64,000 bases of DNA from Planctomycetota bacterium (GCA_016350165.1 CP066225.1:1-64000), one strand, 5' to 3'. Counted from the first letter of the stretch, positions 47,477 to 55,875 are shown. Numbers and translations: made by a program. The notes: generated from the sequence alone by a model not told the origin.

Positions 47477-48400
47477 TTAGGCCAGTTTTGACCATGTCTC
47501 GTCGAGGGCTCTTGCGGAAGCCTGGATAGAAGATACTTCCTTAGGCCACAATTCAATTTCGTGAACTTTTACGACACCTTGGCGACCAACAACAGTTGGA
47601 AGTGAGAAGCATGTGCCACGCACGCCGTAAGGTCCGTTGATTTGTGAGCTAACGGGGAGGATTTCGTTGGTGTCGAGTGCTATCGCGTGAATGACTTCAG
47701 CGATTGAGACGCCAACAGCATAGCCAGCACCACCCTTGCGTTTGATGACTTCAGCGCCTGAACCCTTGGTACGAGTGAAGAGTTCGTTCTGCTTGTTAGC
47801 AGAGAGGAGTGAAGTGAGAGAGAAACCTGCGACAGTTGCGGTTGACCAGATTGGAACCATTGAGTCGCCGTGCTCGCCGAGGATGAGTGCTTTGATTTGA
47901 GCTGGTGGGAGTTGCTGGTCAGCGGCAATCATTGAGCGGAAGCGAGCGGTGTCGAGGACAGTGCCAAGACCCATGACTTGTTGGGCAGGCCAACCGAGGT
48001 ACTCGACAGCCATGCGTGTGAGGATATCGACTGGATTTGAAACAACGAGAATGATCGCATCACGACGGAGGTTGTTTGCACGAAGGTCGTCGAGGATGGA
48101 CTTGAAGATCGATACGTTGCGGTTGATCAGATCAAGACGTGATTCATCTGGCTTACGGCGTGAGCCTGCTGTGATACATACAACGTCTGCATCGGCGGCT
48201 GAAGCTGCTGTACCAGAAGTGATGATCTGGTTACCCATGATGGATGAGCCATGCAGGAGGTCGAGTGCCTCACCTGCAGCCAAGTCGGCGTTAGCATCAA
48301 TCAGAGCAATCTCACGGACAACACCTGCACATTGAAGAGCGAATGCAGCGTTTGAACCGACGCGTCCCCCGCCACCTACGATTGCGACTTTAATTGACAT
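47477..48400 (-). CDS. Lactate/malate dehydrogenase family protein of the BMC locus
   Basis: A 307-residue protein. IKVAIVGGGGRVGSNAAFAL is the NAD-binding Rossmann motif (GxGxxG). CITAGSRRKPDESRLDLINR is the substrate loop; its RKP resembles malate dehydrogenases more than the Gln of classic lactate dehydrogenases. VVSNPVDILTRMA and GEHGDSMVPIWS (catalytic His) follow. In PVM-type BMC loci this enzyme is thought to oxidise lactate or recycle NAD outside or within the shell. It has no obvious terminal targeting helix beyond the ordinary fold. It lies 41 bp after the aldolase gene. Confidence 0.9.
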   Translation of the reverse strand: MSIKVAIVGGGGRVGSNAAFALQCAGVVREIALIDANADLAAGEALDLLHGSSIMGNQIITSGTAASAADADVVCITAGSRRKPDESRLDLINRNVSIFKSILDDLRANNLRRDAIILVVSNPVDILTRMAVEYLGWPAQQVMGLGTVLDTARFRSMIAADQQLPPAQIKALILGEHGDSMVPIWSTATVAGFSLTSLLSANKQNELFTRTKGSGAEVIKRKGGAGYAVGVSIAEVIHAIALDTNEILPVSSQINGPYGVRGTCFSLPTVVGRQGVVKVHEIELWPKEVSSIQASARALDETWSKLA

Positions 48401-48441
48401 TATTTCTTCCTTGTCAACACAGTTGAAGTTCTAGTTAAGGA

Positions 48442-49320
48442 TTAGCCTTGCATCGTTTTTACGATTTGTTCTGTAATAGTAGAAACAAGTGACTCAAGTT
48501 GAGCTTTGTCTATCTGCTGCTTAGGAGCCTCTGTTGAAGTGCCCATGACTTGGCCGTTGTTTTTGTCAGCGACTGCGGTTGCTGGCTGAACGCCGAAGGT
48601 TGTAAGGAACTTGTCATTGTCCTGCCCGATACAACCTTCATCAACGCATGCTGTACGATCGTCAGCCATGCCGAAGTTTGATTTAACTTCAAGAAGCTCT
48701 TTCATTTGGCCTTGATCGAGAATGTTGATCTTGCCAACTTGCTTGGTGAGCAGGAGCATACGGCAGTATGCGTCGAGAATTTCCAAGCGGTAGTAAGCGC
48801 CGGTCAGATCTTCTGCATATGTGACTGAACCGTGATTGCCCATGAGGACAGTATTGTTGGTGTCAGTGATCAAAGGCAAAATGCTATCTGGGAGTTCCTG
48901 GGTTGAAGGAAGTGCGTACTCAGCGGTGTTTACTTTACCGAGGAAAACTTCTGCTTCAGGGTGAACGCCTTCTGGCAGTGGGATGCCTGCAATTGCGAAT
49001 GCGGTTGCGTGTGGTGGGTGCGAGTGGATGACAGCTTTGACATCTGGACGGCGCTTGTAGATTGCGATGTGAACTTTGATTTCACTGGAAGGACGACGGC
49101 CCTTCTGGTTTGGTTCAACGAGCTCACCTTTGTCATCGCAAAGACAGATATCGCCGGGCTCGAGGAAACCCTTGCTAATGCCGGTTGGCGTTACGAGGTA
49201 ACGGTCATCGCTGACTTTTACGGAGTGATTACCTTCATTGCCTGCACAGAACTGACGCATCCAGATTCTGCGGCCAATTTCACATAGATCTTGTTTTAAC
49301 TGCCAAACTGACTTATCCAT
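48442..49320 (-). CDS. Class II aldolase (fuculose/rhamnulose-phosphate aldolase-like) with C-terminal targeting helix
   Basis: 292 residues from the ATG at 49320, which has AGGAAA 6 bp upstream. MDKSVWQLKQDLCEIGRRIW and CAGNEGNHSVKVSD open the class II aldolase/adducin fold. RRPSSEIKVHIAIYKRRPDV holds the probable catalytic Glu, and VIHSHPPHATAFAIAG the zinc His residues. It would split L-fuculose-1-phosphate or L-rhamnulose-1-phosphate into DHAP and L-lactaldehyde. After the fold, a ~50-residue flexible linker leads to an amphipathic helix, AQLESLVSTITEQIVKTMQG, with the look of a BMC encapsulation peptide. It is 58 bp downstream of a BMC-P gene. Confidence 0.9.
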   Translation of the reverse strand: MDKSVWQLKQDLCEIGRRIWMRQFCAGNEGNHSVKVSDDRYLVTPTGISKGFLEPGDICLCDDKGELVEPNQKGRRPSSEIKVHIAIYKRRPDVKAVIHSHPPHATAFAIAGIPLPEGVHPEAEVFLGKVNTAEYALPSTQELPDSILPLITDTNNTVLMGNHGSVTYAEDLTGAYYRLEILDAYCRMLLLTKQVGKINILDQGQMKELLEVKSNFGMADDRTACVDEGCIGQDNDKFLTTFGVQPATAVADKNNGQVMGTSTEAPKQQIDKAQLESLVSTITEQIVKTMQG

Positions 49321-49378
49321 GATATTTCCTGCTTCGTCATACATTGTGAACTTGATTTTGAATGATCTACCAATCAGT

Positions 49379-49678
49379 TCAATCAAGCTCTAATTGATCT
49401 AATATTGCACTGGCGTATGCGTCGATTGGAACACGTTTGGGGTAGAACGGCATGGTTGCTTCAGCACCTTCACTGATGCTGATGATTGAACCGATGCCCG
49501 CTCCGAGCTCGTCGTAAACGACGAGTGTGTCCTGCATAGGTATTTTTCTTGGAGCGTTGTTTTCGTAGTTGCTTAATGCTTGTTTATCAAACACATCTAC
49601 GATGAGAAAACTACCTGCAACTATGTTGCTTTCTTTTCTCGATAAAACGCAGTTACCAATGACTCTACCTATACGCAT
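49379..49678 (-). CDS. BMC-P pentameric shell vertex protein (EutN/CcmL family)
   Basis: A 99-residue protein. MRIGRVIGNCVLSRKESNIV, SFLIVDVFDK, TLVVYDELGAGIGSIISISE and VPIDAYASAILDQLEL match the EutN/CcmL fold, with the GAGxGxxVxxxxG core. Pentamers cap the vertices of the icosahedral shell. It is the closest of the three BMC-P genes to the aldolase. All three differ strongly from each other in loops, so they are probably not interchangeable. Confidence 0.93.
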   Translation of the reverse strand: MRIGRVIGNCVLSRKESNIVAGSFLIVDVFDKQALSNYENNAPRKIPMQDTLVVYDELGAGIGSIISISEGAEATMPFYPKRVPIDAYASAILDQLELD

Positions 49679-49701
49679 ACGTCTTTATTTGTTGCGTCAA
49701 A

Positions 49702-50580
49702 CTAACGCAGCAATTCCTGTATTTGTTTTTCAACAATGGGTTGCGGGCCTGAAGTGCTGGCCATCATCGTTTCGGTCAACGACTCAATTCGGTCCGCTGG
49801 GGTATATGGGTATTCAACGATTAGTAAGTTGATGCCCAATTCTCGTTTTGCTTTTTCCAAAGACTCGGGACAGCGAGAGAAGGCGGCACGTATGTTTTTG
49901 CATTTATTTGCATATAACACCGCTTTCGCCGCATCTGTTGCGAAAATGATTGCCCCAGAGATATCAGTACGCTCGAACATCTGATCCATGTCTTTGACAA
50001 CTTCGTTCAGTTCAGCAATACCTTTGGATGCTGAAACAAAACTAATGTTGCTGCGTAATTCGTTGCTGAGTTTCTGAACGACAGGACAAAATCCCTCAGT
50101 CCACCATGCATACGGCTTAGCATCGTTTGTCTTTACAGGTGATACATCTTCTGATGCACCTGCAGTTGTGCCTTGTCTTTGCAGAACAAGCTGTTTTTCT
50201 TTTACATAATCAACAGCAAGCGGAGTGAGTTTTGCTCTTGCGGTCAACACGAGTGGGTGGTTGGGATACTTTCTCAACTTCATGATCAGATCATCTGCAG
50301 TAACAAAACCGTCTAATGGTTTTGCAGCTGGATCTTCAGGAAGTTTCACCACGGGCGATGACTGTTGCGGCTTCGTGTGTGCTGGATTTTGTACGAGGTT
50401 GTTTACTACTTGTGGCTGAGCATCATCCTGGAATTTTGAGTAATCGCCAGTGCAGGTACCGATGGGTGGATGTACCGTAACCTGCTGCGAGGTAGGCGAT
50501 GTGTTGCCGCCTTGCAGATTGAGTGCTGCCATGACCTGGTCAGCAATCAGTTTTACAAGTTGTGGGTCGATCTTATTCAT
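49702..50580 (-). CDS. Uncharacterised BMC cargo protein with RpiB-like C-terminal domain
   Basis: A 292-residue protein with three parts. Residues 1-20 (MNKIDPQLVKLIADQVMAAL) form an amphipathic helix like the targeting helices of the locus's aldehyde dehydrogenase and PduL, followed by a ~60-residue Gln/Pro/Asn-rich linker. Residues about 92-130 (FVTADDLIMKLRKYPNHPLV, LTPLAVDYVKEKQLV) resemble a short domain seen at the start of several Eut/Pdu proteins. Residues about 165-285 have ISGAIIFATDAAKAVLYANK and CKNIRAAFSRCPESLEKAKR, recalling the ribose-5-phosphate isomerase B (RpiB/LacAB) family (the aNKxxGIRAA motif). It may isomerise a sugar or bind a nucleotide sugar inside the shell; the function is unproven. 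Confidence 0.65.
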   Translation of the reverse strand: MNKIDPQLVKLIADQVMAALNLQGGNTSPTSQQVTVHPPIGTCTGDYSKFQDDAQPQVVNNLVQNPAHTKPQQSSPVVKLPEDPAAKPLDGFVTADDLIMKLRKYPNHPLVLTARAKLTPLAVDYVKEKQLVLQRQGTTAGASEDVSPVKTNDAKPYAWWTEGFCPVVQKLSNELRSNISFVSASKGIAELNEVVKDMDQMFERTDISGAIIFATDAAKAVLYANKCKNIRAAFSRCPESLEKAKRELGINLLIVEYPYTPADRIESLTETMMASTSGPQPIVEKQIQELLR

Positions 50581-50597
50581 GATTACCTAACTTAAGA

Positions 50598-50852
50598 TTA
50601 GTCAATGATTCCGATGGTCCACCATCGAGCGGGGCTGTTGCCGTAGTGAAGTTTTTCACGTAGCCCCAAACCGTCACTGCTGATGATGACCTTGTCATTT
50701 TTCCCAGCACCGAGATGATCGAGGATCAAAACGGGTTCACCGACTGGCTGCATGTCGTTGCCGAGCATCTCTGCGATGAGCAGTTTCTGCCCTTCAAGAG
50801 ATTCGTGCTTAACGGTGCTGATTGCTCTACCTATGACACGTGCGATTTGCAT
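50598..50852 (-). CDS. BMC-P shell vertex protein
   Basis: 84 residues, the shortest of the three. MQIARVIGRAISTVKHESLE, GQKLLIAEML, LILDHLGAGKNDKVIISSDG and RWWTIGIID match EutN/CcmL proteins; the GAG core is followed by Lys, and the C-terminus ends in the conserved VxxIVD-like strand. It lies 17 bp after the RpiB-like gene and 8 bp before the aldehyde dehydrogenase gene in gene order, consistent with tight cotranscription. Confidence 0.92.
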   Translation of the reverse strand: MQIARVIGRAISTVKHESLEGQKLLIAEMLGNDMQPVGEPVLILDHLGAGKNDKVIISSDGLGLREKLHYGNSPARWWTIGIID

Positions 50853-50860
50853 TTCAATCC

Positions 50861-52282
50861 TTAAACCATGCGGAGAGTTTGGCTAAGCGCACAGCGTCTA
50901 AAACGTGTAAAGGTCATTGGTGTTGTTACACCTTCGCCAGTTGGTGTAGCGATTGAGTAACTGGCGTAACCTTCACCTTGGTTGCCGAGACCAGCGACAC
51001 ATGGACCGTTTGCGACGAAGATTGTGGTGTTCATCACATTACCCATATGAGTGATTCGCTCGACATTTTTTGAGTGGATGATGGCGGTGTGGCCGAAACC
51101 ATGCTCGTGCTTGACTGCGAGACGGAGTGCTTCATCGAAGTCACGTACACGAACGAATGGGACGAATGGCATCATCTGCTCTTCTGGAACAAACGGATTA
51201 TCTTCAGTTGTTTCACCAAAGAGAAGCTCAACACTTGGGCTGACATTGAAGCCCGCTGCTTTGCCAAGTTCCGTTGCGTCCTTGCCAACTAGATCTTTGC
51301 TCACTGCGTGATGATCTTTGACCCAACTGAAAGCGACTTTTGTGAGAGATTCGATTTCAGAACTGTTAAGACGCTGAGCGCCAGCTTTTTCCATTGCCTT
51401 CATCATCTTGTCGAAGACTGCATCGACAACGAACACTTCCTTTTCACCAATGCAGAGAAGGTTGTTGTCATAAGCACCACCAAGGATGATTGACTTTGCA
51501 GCATGATCAAGATCAGCGGTTTCGTCGATAACGACAGGCGGATTACCGGGGCCCGCAACGATCGCACGTTTGGGCTGCTTCATTGCTGCACGAGCAACTG
51601 CTGGACCACCTGTTGCGACAAGCAGTGGGATGCGAGGATCGGTAAAGATCTCTTCAGCAGTACGCAGTGTTGGCGGATCGATCATACAGACCAATGGCTC
51701 AATGTTGTATCGCTCCATCACCATCTTGTTTAGTGCTTCGGCTGCCAGAGCGGCTGACTTAGCACCTGAAGGGTGAGCGTTAACAACCATCGTATTGCCT
51801 GCAGCAATCATGTTTACCGCATTGCAGAGCAATGTTGGTATTGAGTGAGTCACGGGTGTAATAACGCCGATCACACCCCATGGTGCTGCCTCGTCAAGCG
51901 TGATGCCACCATCGCCGCTGTGCGTATCTGTTAAGAGATACTCTGCACCAGGTACAGCTTTGATCGCAGTAAGCTTTTCGATTTTGTGAACGAGACGGCC
52001 GACCTTGGTTTCCGCAAGTTCGAAACGACCCCATTCTTCTGCATTATCGCTGGCCATCTTTTTAATAAGGTCACAGATTTCAGCTCTGACACCTTTACCT
52101 GCTGCAAGTAGCTGTTTCTGTGAACGTGTTGCAACTTCAACAGCTTGATCAACCGTGGTAAACAGACCTGATGCGACACTCTTCACTTGAGGCGCAGCTG
52201 CCGTAGCGAGGCTTGTCCCGTTCAAGCGAGACATCACTTCTGAAACGACATTTTGAATTAACTCTGTATCGAGCGTGGTCAT
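50861..52282 (-). CDS. CoA-acylating aldehyde dehydrogenase of the BMC (PduP-like)
   Basis: A 473-residue protein. The N-terminal helix TELIQNVVSEVMSRLNG (residues 6-22) and a short linker are a typical encapsulation peptide. The ALDH body has GVIGVITPVTHSIPTLLCNA, VNAHPSGAKSAALAAEALNK, VATGGPAVARAAM and the catalytic Cys in DNNLLCIGEKEVFVVD at about residue 276; FTRFRRCALSQTLRMV ends it. It converts L-lactaldehyde (or propionaldehyde) and CoA to the acyl-CoA with NAD reduction, inside the shell. Its closest type is PduP/EutE. PduL then makes the acyl-phosphate. Confidence 0.93.
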   Translation of the reverse strand: MTTLDTELIQNVVSEVMSRLNGTSLATAAAPQVKSVASGLFTTVDQAVEVATRSQKQLLAAGKGVRAEICDLIKKMASDNAEEWGRFELAETKVGRLVHKIEKLTAIKAVPGAEYLLTDTHSGDGGITLDEAAPWGVIGVITPVTHSIPTLLCNAVNMIAAGNTMVVNAHPSGAKSAALAAEALNKMVMERYNIEPLVCMIDPPTLRTAEEIFTDPRIPLLVATGGPAVARAAMKQPKRAIVAGPGNPPVVIDETADLDHAAKSIILGGAYDNNLLCIGEKEVFVVDAVFDKMMKAMEKAGAQRLNSSEIESLTKVAFSWVKDHHAVSKDLVGKDATELGKAAGFNVSPSVELLFGETTEDNPFVPEEQMMPFVPFVRVRDFDEALRLAVKHEHGFGHTAIIHSKNVERITHMGNVMNTTIFVANGPCVAGLGNQGEGYASYSIATPTGEGVTTPMTFTRFRRCALSQTLRMV

Positions 52283-52327
52283 AAAACCATTCCCATCAAT
52301 AAAATTGCGTTAAGGGCTAACTCTTGA

Positions 52328-52645
52328 TTAGATCAATTTTTTACCCGTAACGACTGCATCATCAACAATGCCTACAACAACTGCATCAGTCGGCAGCTTA
52401 TTACATCCCTCAGCTAAACGAGCGCTGGAACCTTGTGTGATCAGAACAATCTGACCTTCACCTGCTCCAATCATGTCGAGAGCGACGATTGCCCGACCAG
52501 TAGGAGAGAGTCCACTGGCGTCGCCTTCTTCTCCAGCTTTTGCATAGTCAACCTTGAGAGGTTCGATAACCAGCATCTTTTGACCTGAGATTGAAGGATC
52601 TTTCGCTGTGGCAACGATGTGCCCTTTAACTCTTCCGAGGAACAT
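52328..52645 (-). CDS. BMC-P shell vertex protein
   Basis: 105 residues. MFLGRVKGHIVATAKDPSIS, GQKMLVIEPLKVDYAKAG, IVALDMIGAGEGQIVLITQG and PTDAVVVGIVDDAVVTGKKL fit EutN/CcmL proteins; there is a 10-residue insertion after the second strand (GEEGDASGLSPTG), an exposed loop not in the other two copies. It lies 45 bp upstream of the aldehyde dehydrogenase gene in transcription order. Confidence 0.93.
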   Translation of the reverse strand: MFLGRVKGHIVATAKDPSISGQKMLVIEPLKVDYAKAGEEGDASGLSPTGRAIVALDMIGAGEGQIVLITQGSSARLAEGCNKLPTDAVVVGIVDDAVVTGKKLI

Positions 52646-52726
52646 AACTAGCCTCCATCAATGACAATCTTTGAAGGATTGTCGGGGTTGCAGTGTGACC
52701 CAATGACAAGCGCTAACGAACAGTGA

Positions 52727-52990
52727 TTACATTTTCTTAACGTCATCGTGAGGACGAGCGATTACATGAACGCTGACGACTTCACCGATACGACGTGCAG
52801 CTTCTGCACCTGAGTCGATAGCAGCTTTGACTGCAGCAACGTCACCTTCGATAGAAATAGCACACAGTGCGCTGCCAACTTTATCTTGGCGAACAAATTT
52901 CACGTCAGCAGCCTTAAGGGCAGCGTCGGTTGCTTCGATAGCAGGGATCAGACCCTTTGTTTCAATGATTCCTAAAGCTTTAGAAGCCAT
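52727..52990 (-). CDS. BMC-H hexameric shell protein
   Basis: 87 residues from the ATG at 52990; an in-frame TTG four codons upstream is unlikely. [40 protein letters not shown] and [17 protein letters not shown] match the Pfam00936 BMC domain, with the IETKG start and the HVIxRPH end. The pore-loop region differs from the other two BMC-H copies (KVGSALC versus AIGGAYV and KVGAGLV), so the three hexamers probably have different pore properties. A Cys sits near the expected pore. Confidence 0.95.
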   Translation of the reverse strand: MASKALGIIETKGLIPAIEATDAALKAADVKFVRQDKVGSALCAISIEGDVAAVKAAIDSGAEAARRIGEVVSVHVIARPHDDVKKM

Positions 52991-53009
52991 TACAATCTCC
53001 AATCAATGA

Positions 53010-54200
53010 TTAGACTTTTTGTTTGTTTAATACTTGCACGGTTTGGCGTGCAACGATGAGTTCTTCATTTGTTGGAAGAACCCAAATCTGAGCATCACTA
53101 TCGGATGCTTCAACACGAGATTCCTGATTACCTTTAACGGACTTGTTCTTTTTTTGATCAAGTTTGACGCCAAGGAATTCAAGGTTTTTCAGAATCCGTT
53201 CACGGATATCGGCATTGTACTGAGCGATACCCGCAGTAAACGTGATGGCATCAACACCACCTAAATCAACAACATATGCTCCAAGGTAGTGCCTGCATGA
53301 TTCGACGAATGCTTCAATAGCTAATTCTGCACGCCCGTTACCTTTTTCTGCTTCAACATAAACATCTCTCATATCAGGACTCACGCCACTGATTCCGAGT
53401 AAGCCGCCCTTCTTACCGAGACTTGTATAAATCTCGTCTTCAGTTAAGCCGTGTTTCTTCAAAGCAATGGTTGCGAACGCGTCGAAGTCACCGACACGAT
53501 TGTTATGGAACACTCCTGTTTGTGGTGTAGTACCCATGCTGGTTGCTACGCTCTTACCGTCTTCTATCGCACAGATAGAACATGAACCACCGAGGTGTAA
53601 GTTGATAATCTTCTTCGCATCAGGAGCAAGCTCTTTCATACGAGAAGCGATGTAGCCATGACTTGCACCATGGAAGCCGTATCGTTTGATACCGTACTTC
53701 TCAATCCATTCATAAGGAACTGCATACAATTGACGAGCCATAGGGATGGTCTGATGAAACGCTGTTTCAAAAGCCGCAACTTGCTGAGCCCGAGGCAATT
53801 TTTCTTTGAATGAACGCATCGCTGCGATGTAAGGCGGGTTATGAGCGGGAGCCAGTGGACTAATGTCTTCCATTACCTGAAGGACTTTCTCATCCACTTC
53901 GACTGCACCACTAATTGGGCCACCATGTACCGCTTTGAAGCCGATGGCTTGCACTTCCTCTGCTGACTGAATCACTTCTAGTTCAACCAACTTCGCTAAG
54001 TGCAGCTTCACAGCTGCTGCATGATCATCCAAGTCCATCACGCCATCAAGCGTCTGCGTGCCAGAAGTAACAGACCAGGCACTTCCGCCCTGCCCGATAC
54101 GATCTGCATCACCTTCAGCCAGCATTTGCTCATCGTTACTCATATCGAAGAGCTTATACTTGAAGCTTGTAGAACCGAGATTTGCAACAAGAACGATCAT
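53010..54200 (-). CDS. ackA: Acetate (propionate/lactate) kinase
   Basis: A 396-residue protein. VLVANLGSTSFKYKLFDMSN is the N-terminal ATPase motif (usually NxGSSSxK), followed by AFETAFHQTIP, RYGFHGASHGYIASRMKEL, INLHLGGSCSICAIEDGKSV and GVDAITFTAGIAQYNADIRE. It converts acyl-phosphate and ADP to the acid and ATP; in the PVM pathway the substrate would be lactyl- or propionyl-phosphate from PduL, giving net ATP. There is no targeting helix, so it probably acts outside the shell. It sits among shell genes, 38 bp after one BMC-H gene. Confidence 0.93.
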   Translation of the reverse strand: MIVLVANLGSTSFKYKLFDMSNDEQMLAEGDADRIGQGGSAWSVTSGTQTLDGVMDLDDHAAAVKLHLAKLVELEVIQSAEEVQAIGFKAVHGGPISGAVEVDEKVLQVMEDISPLAPAHNPPYIAAMRSFKEKLPRAQQVAAFETAFHQTIPMARQLYAVPYEWIEKYGIKRYGFHGASHGYIASRMKELAPDAKKIINLHLGGSCSICAIEDGKSVATSMGTTPQTGVFHNNRVGDFDAFATIALKKHGLTEDEIYTSLGKKGGLLGISGVSPDMRDVYVEAEKGNGRAELAIEAFVESCRHYLGAYVVDLGGVDAITFTAGIAQYNADIRERILKNLEFLGVKLDQKKNKSVKGNQESRVEASDSDAQIWVLPTNEELIVARQTVQVLNKQKV

Positions 54201-54238
54201 GAATTCATCTCTTACTTACGGGGTACACTATCTTCTGA

Positions 54239-54499
54239 TTAGAAGCTGTTGACCAAAGCGTCGTGTGGACGTGCGATCACGTGAGCAGCAACCAATTCAC
54301 CAACGCGGCTTGCAGCAGCAGCACCTGCATCAACAGCAGCCTTTACTGAGCCTACGTCACCCTTCACCATGACTGTGACATATGCACCGCCAATAGCGAT
54401 TGTTTTTGCCAACTGAACGTCAGCAGCTTTGAGCATCGCATCGGTTGCTTCAACCAGACCTGCCTGCCCTTTTGTTTCAATCATGCCTAAAGCGCTCAT
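54239..54499 (-). CDS. BMC-H hexameric shell protein
   Basis: 86 residues. [60 protein letters not shown] and [18 protein letters not shown] give the complete BMC domain with the IGGAYV pore-region variant. It lies between a third BMC-H copy and ackA. Confidence 0.95.
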   Translation of the reverse strand: MSALGMIETKGQAGLVEATDAMLKAADVQLAKTIAIGGAYVTVMVKGDVGSVKAAVDAGAAAASRVGELVAAHVIARPHDALVNSF

Positions 54500-54561
54500 G
54501 ATTAAACTCCAATAGTTAGTCTCGAATATTCGAGAGGTTTGTGGTTTCAGTTAGTTATGCT

Positions 54562-54858
54562 TTACTTACCGGCAGGAGCTTTCTTCACTTTTGGAAGAAT
54601 GCCAACCAATTCATCGTGAGGACGTGGGATCACATGGATGCCGACGACTTCACCGATTTTACCTGCTGCAGTAGCGCCTGCATCGACTGCTGCCTTAACT
54701 GCTGCAACGTCGCCTGAAACAAAAGCGGTAACAAGACCTGCACCAACTTTGTCCCAGCCAATCATTTCAACGTTGGCTGCTTTAAGCATCGCATCGCCCG
54801 CTTCGATCAGCGGAACAATACCCTTCGTTTCAATCATGCCAATTGCTGGTTGAGCCAT
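54562..54858 (-). CDS. BMC-H hexameric shell protein
   Basis: 98 residues. [40 protein letters not shown] and [20 protein letters not shown] form the BMC domain; the C-terminus extends about 10 residues further and is basic (KVKKAPAGK). It comes directly after pduL and is likely a major facet protein because of its position near the promoter (inference). Confidence 0.95.
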   Translation of the reverse strand: MAQPAIGMIETKGIVPLIEAGDAMLKAANVEMIGWDKVGAGLVTAFVSGDVAAVKAAVDAGATAAGKIGEVVGIHVIPRPHDELVGILPKVKKAPAGK

Positions 54859-54913
54859 TTCTGGTTCTCCATTAACGCAAACAATAAAAGTTAATGAACA
54901 TACAGTTCATTAG

Positions 54914-55591
54914 TTACTTGATTAATTCAATCTTTGTAGCTGACTGCAAATTGCACGCATTACCTTCATCCGTATCAATATGCACTTCCAGCTTCACTCT
55001 CGGATCTTCACGAACAAGCATGCGATCATATGTCACACCGCAAGGCCCTTCGATCTTGAGTTTCATATAGTCTTTATTCTTAACCCCATAATGAGCACAA
55101 TCATCTGGATGCATATGCACGTGACGCTCTGCACGTATTACACCACGCTCCAGATTTAACGCACCGTGCGGACCAACTAAAACACAACCAGGTGTATCCT
55201 GATGATCACCACTTGAACGCAGTGGCAAATCGATACCCATATAGATGCCATCTGTGTATGACAACTCAACCTGTGTGTAGTTACGTGTTGGGCCAAGAAT
55301 GCGAATACCCGGAATTAGGCGATTACGTGGGCCAATCAGATTCACGACTTGCTCTGAAGCAAACTCGCCATCCTGATAAAGATCCTTAAGTTTCGTCAGT
55401 TGCGCACCTGGACCAAACAGGATTTCTAAATCTTCCTGCCTAACGTGTACGTGGCGAGCTGAAACATTAACCACCAATGGATTAGGGCCGCCGTTATGAA
55501 TCTTGGGCTTTACAATCTCTGGACTCGCAACAGCAAATCGCTCCTCCAAAGCCTTGCGTACCATCTGCTCAATTAACGCTTTATCAGCCAT
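54914..55591 (-). CDS. pduL: PduL-type phosphotransacylase, first gene of the BMC operon
   Basis: A 225-residue protein. MADKALIEQMVRKALEERFA is an N-terminal encapsulation helix. The catalytic domain has VVNVSARHVHVRQEDLEILF and RAERHVHMHPDDCAHYGVKN, the two His-rich segments binding two metals, and GPTRNYTQVELSY between them. It converts acyl-CoA and phosphate to acyl-phosphate, regenerating CoA inside the shell. AGGATT lies before the ATG. It is the first gene on the minus strand, so the operon promoter must lie in 55592-55875. Confidence 0.95.
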   Translation of the reverse strand: MADKALIEQMVRKALEERFAVASPEIVKPKIHNGGPNPLVVNVSARHVHVRQEDLEILFGPGAQLTKLKDLYQDGEFASEQVVNLIGPRNRLIPGIRILGPTRNYTQVELSYTDGIYMGIDLPLRSSGDHQDTPGCVLVGPHGALNLERGVIRAERHVHMHPDDCAHYGVKNKDYMKLKIEGPCGVTYDRMLVREDPRVKLEVHIDTDEGNACNLQSATKIELIK

Positions 55592-55875
55592 TTACCAAAT
55601 CCTGCCTGCTCAAAGTCAAAAATTAGAATTTCAAAAAATGGTCCCGACACAATCAGTTTCCCAATTTGTCAGATTACTCCTTAATAATACAACTTATTTC
55701 ACAACTTTTCAAATCTTTCCATTTATAATCATTTATTTTCAACCCCTATGGAATTCAATTCATATCTTCATATATTATCGGGACTTACAAATAGCATTTA
55801 CGTGCAAACTTTTCCACTTCACCTTTCTTCACCGTTACTCTTGAGATTTCAGTCACAAGAAGCAACTATATTGAC

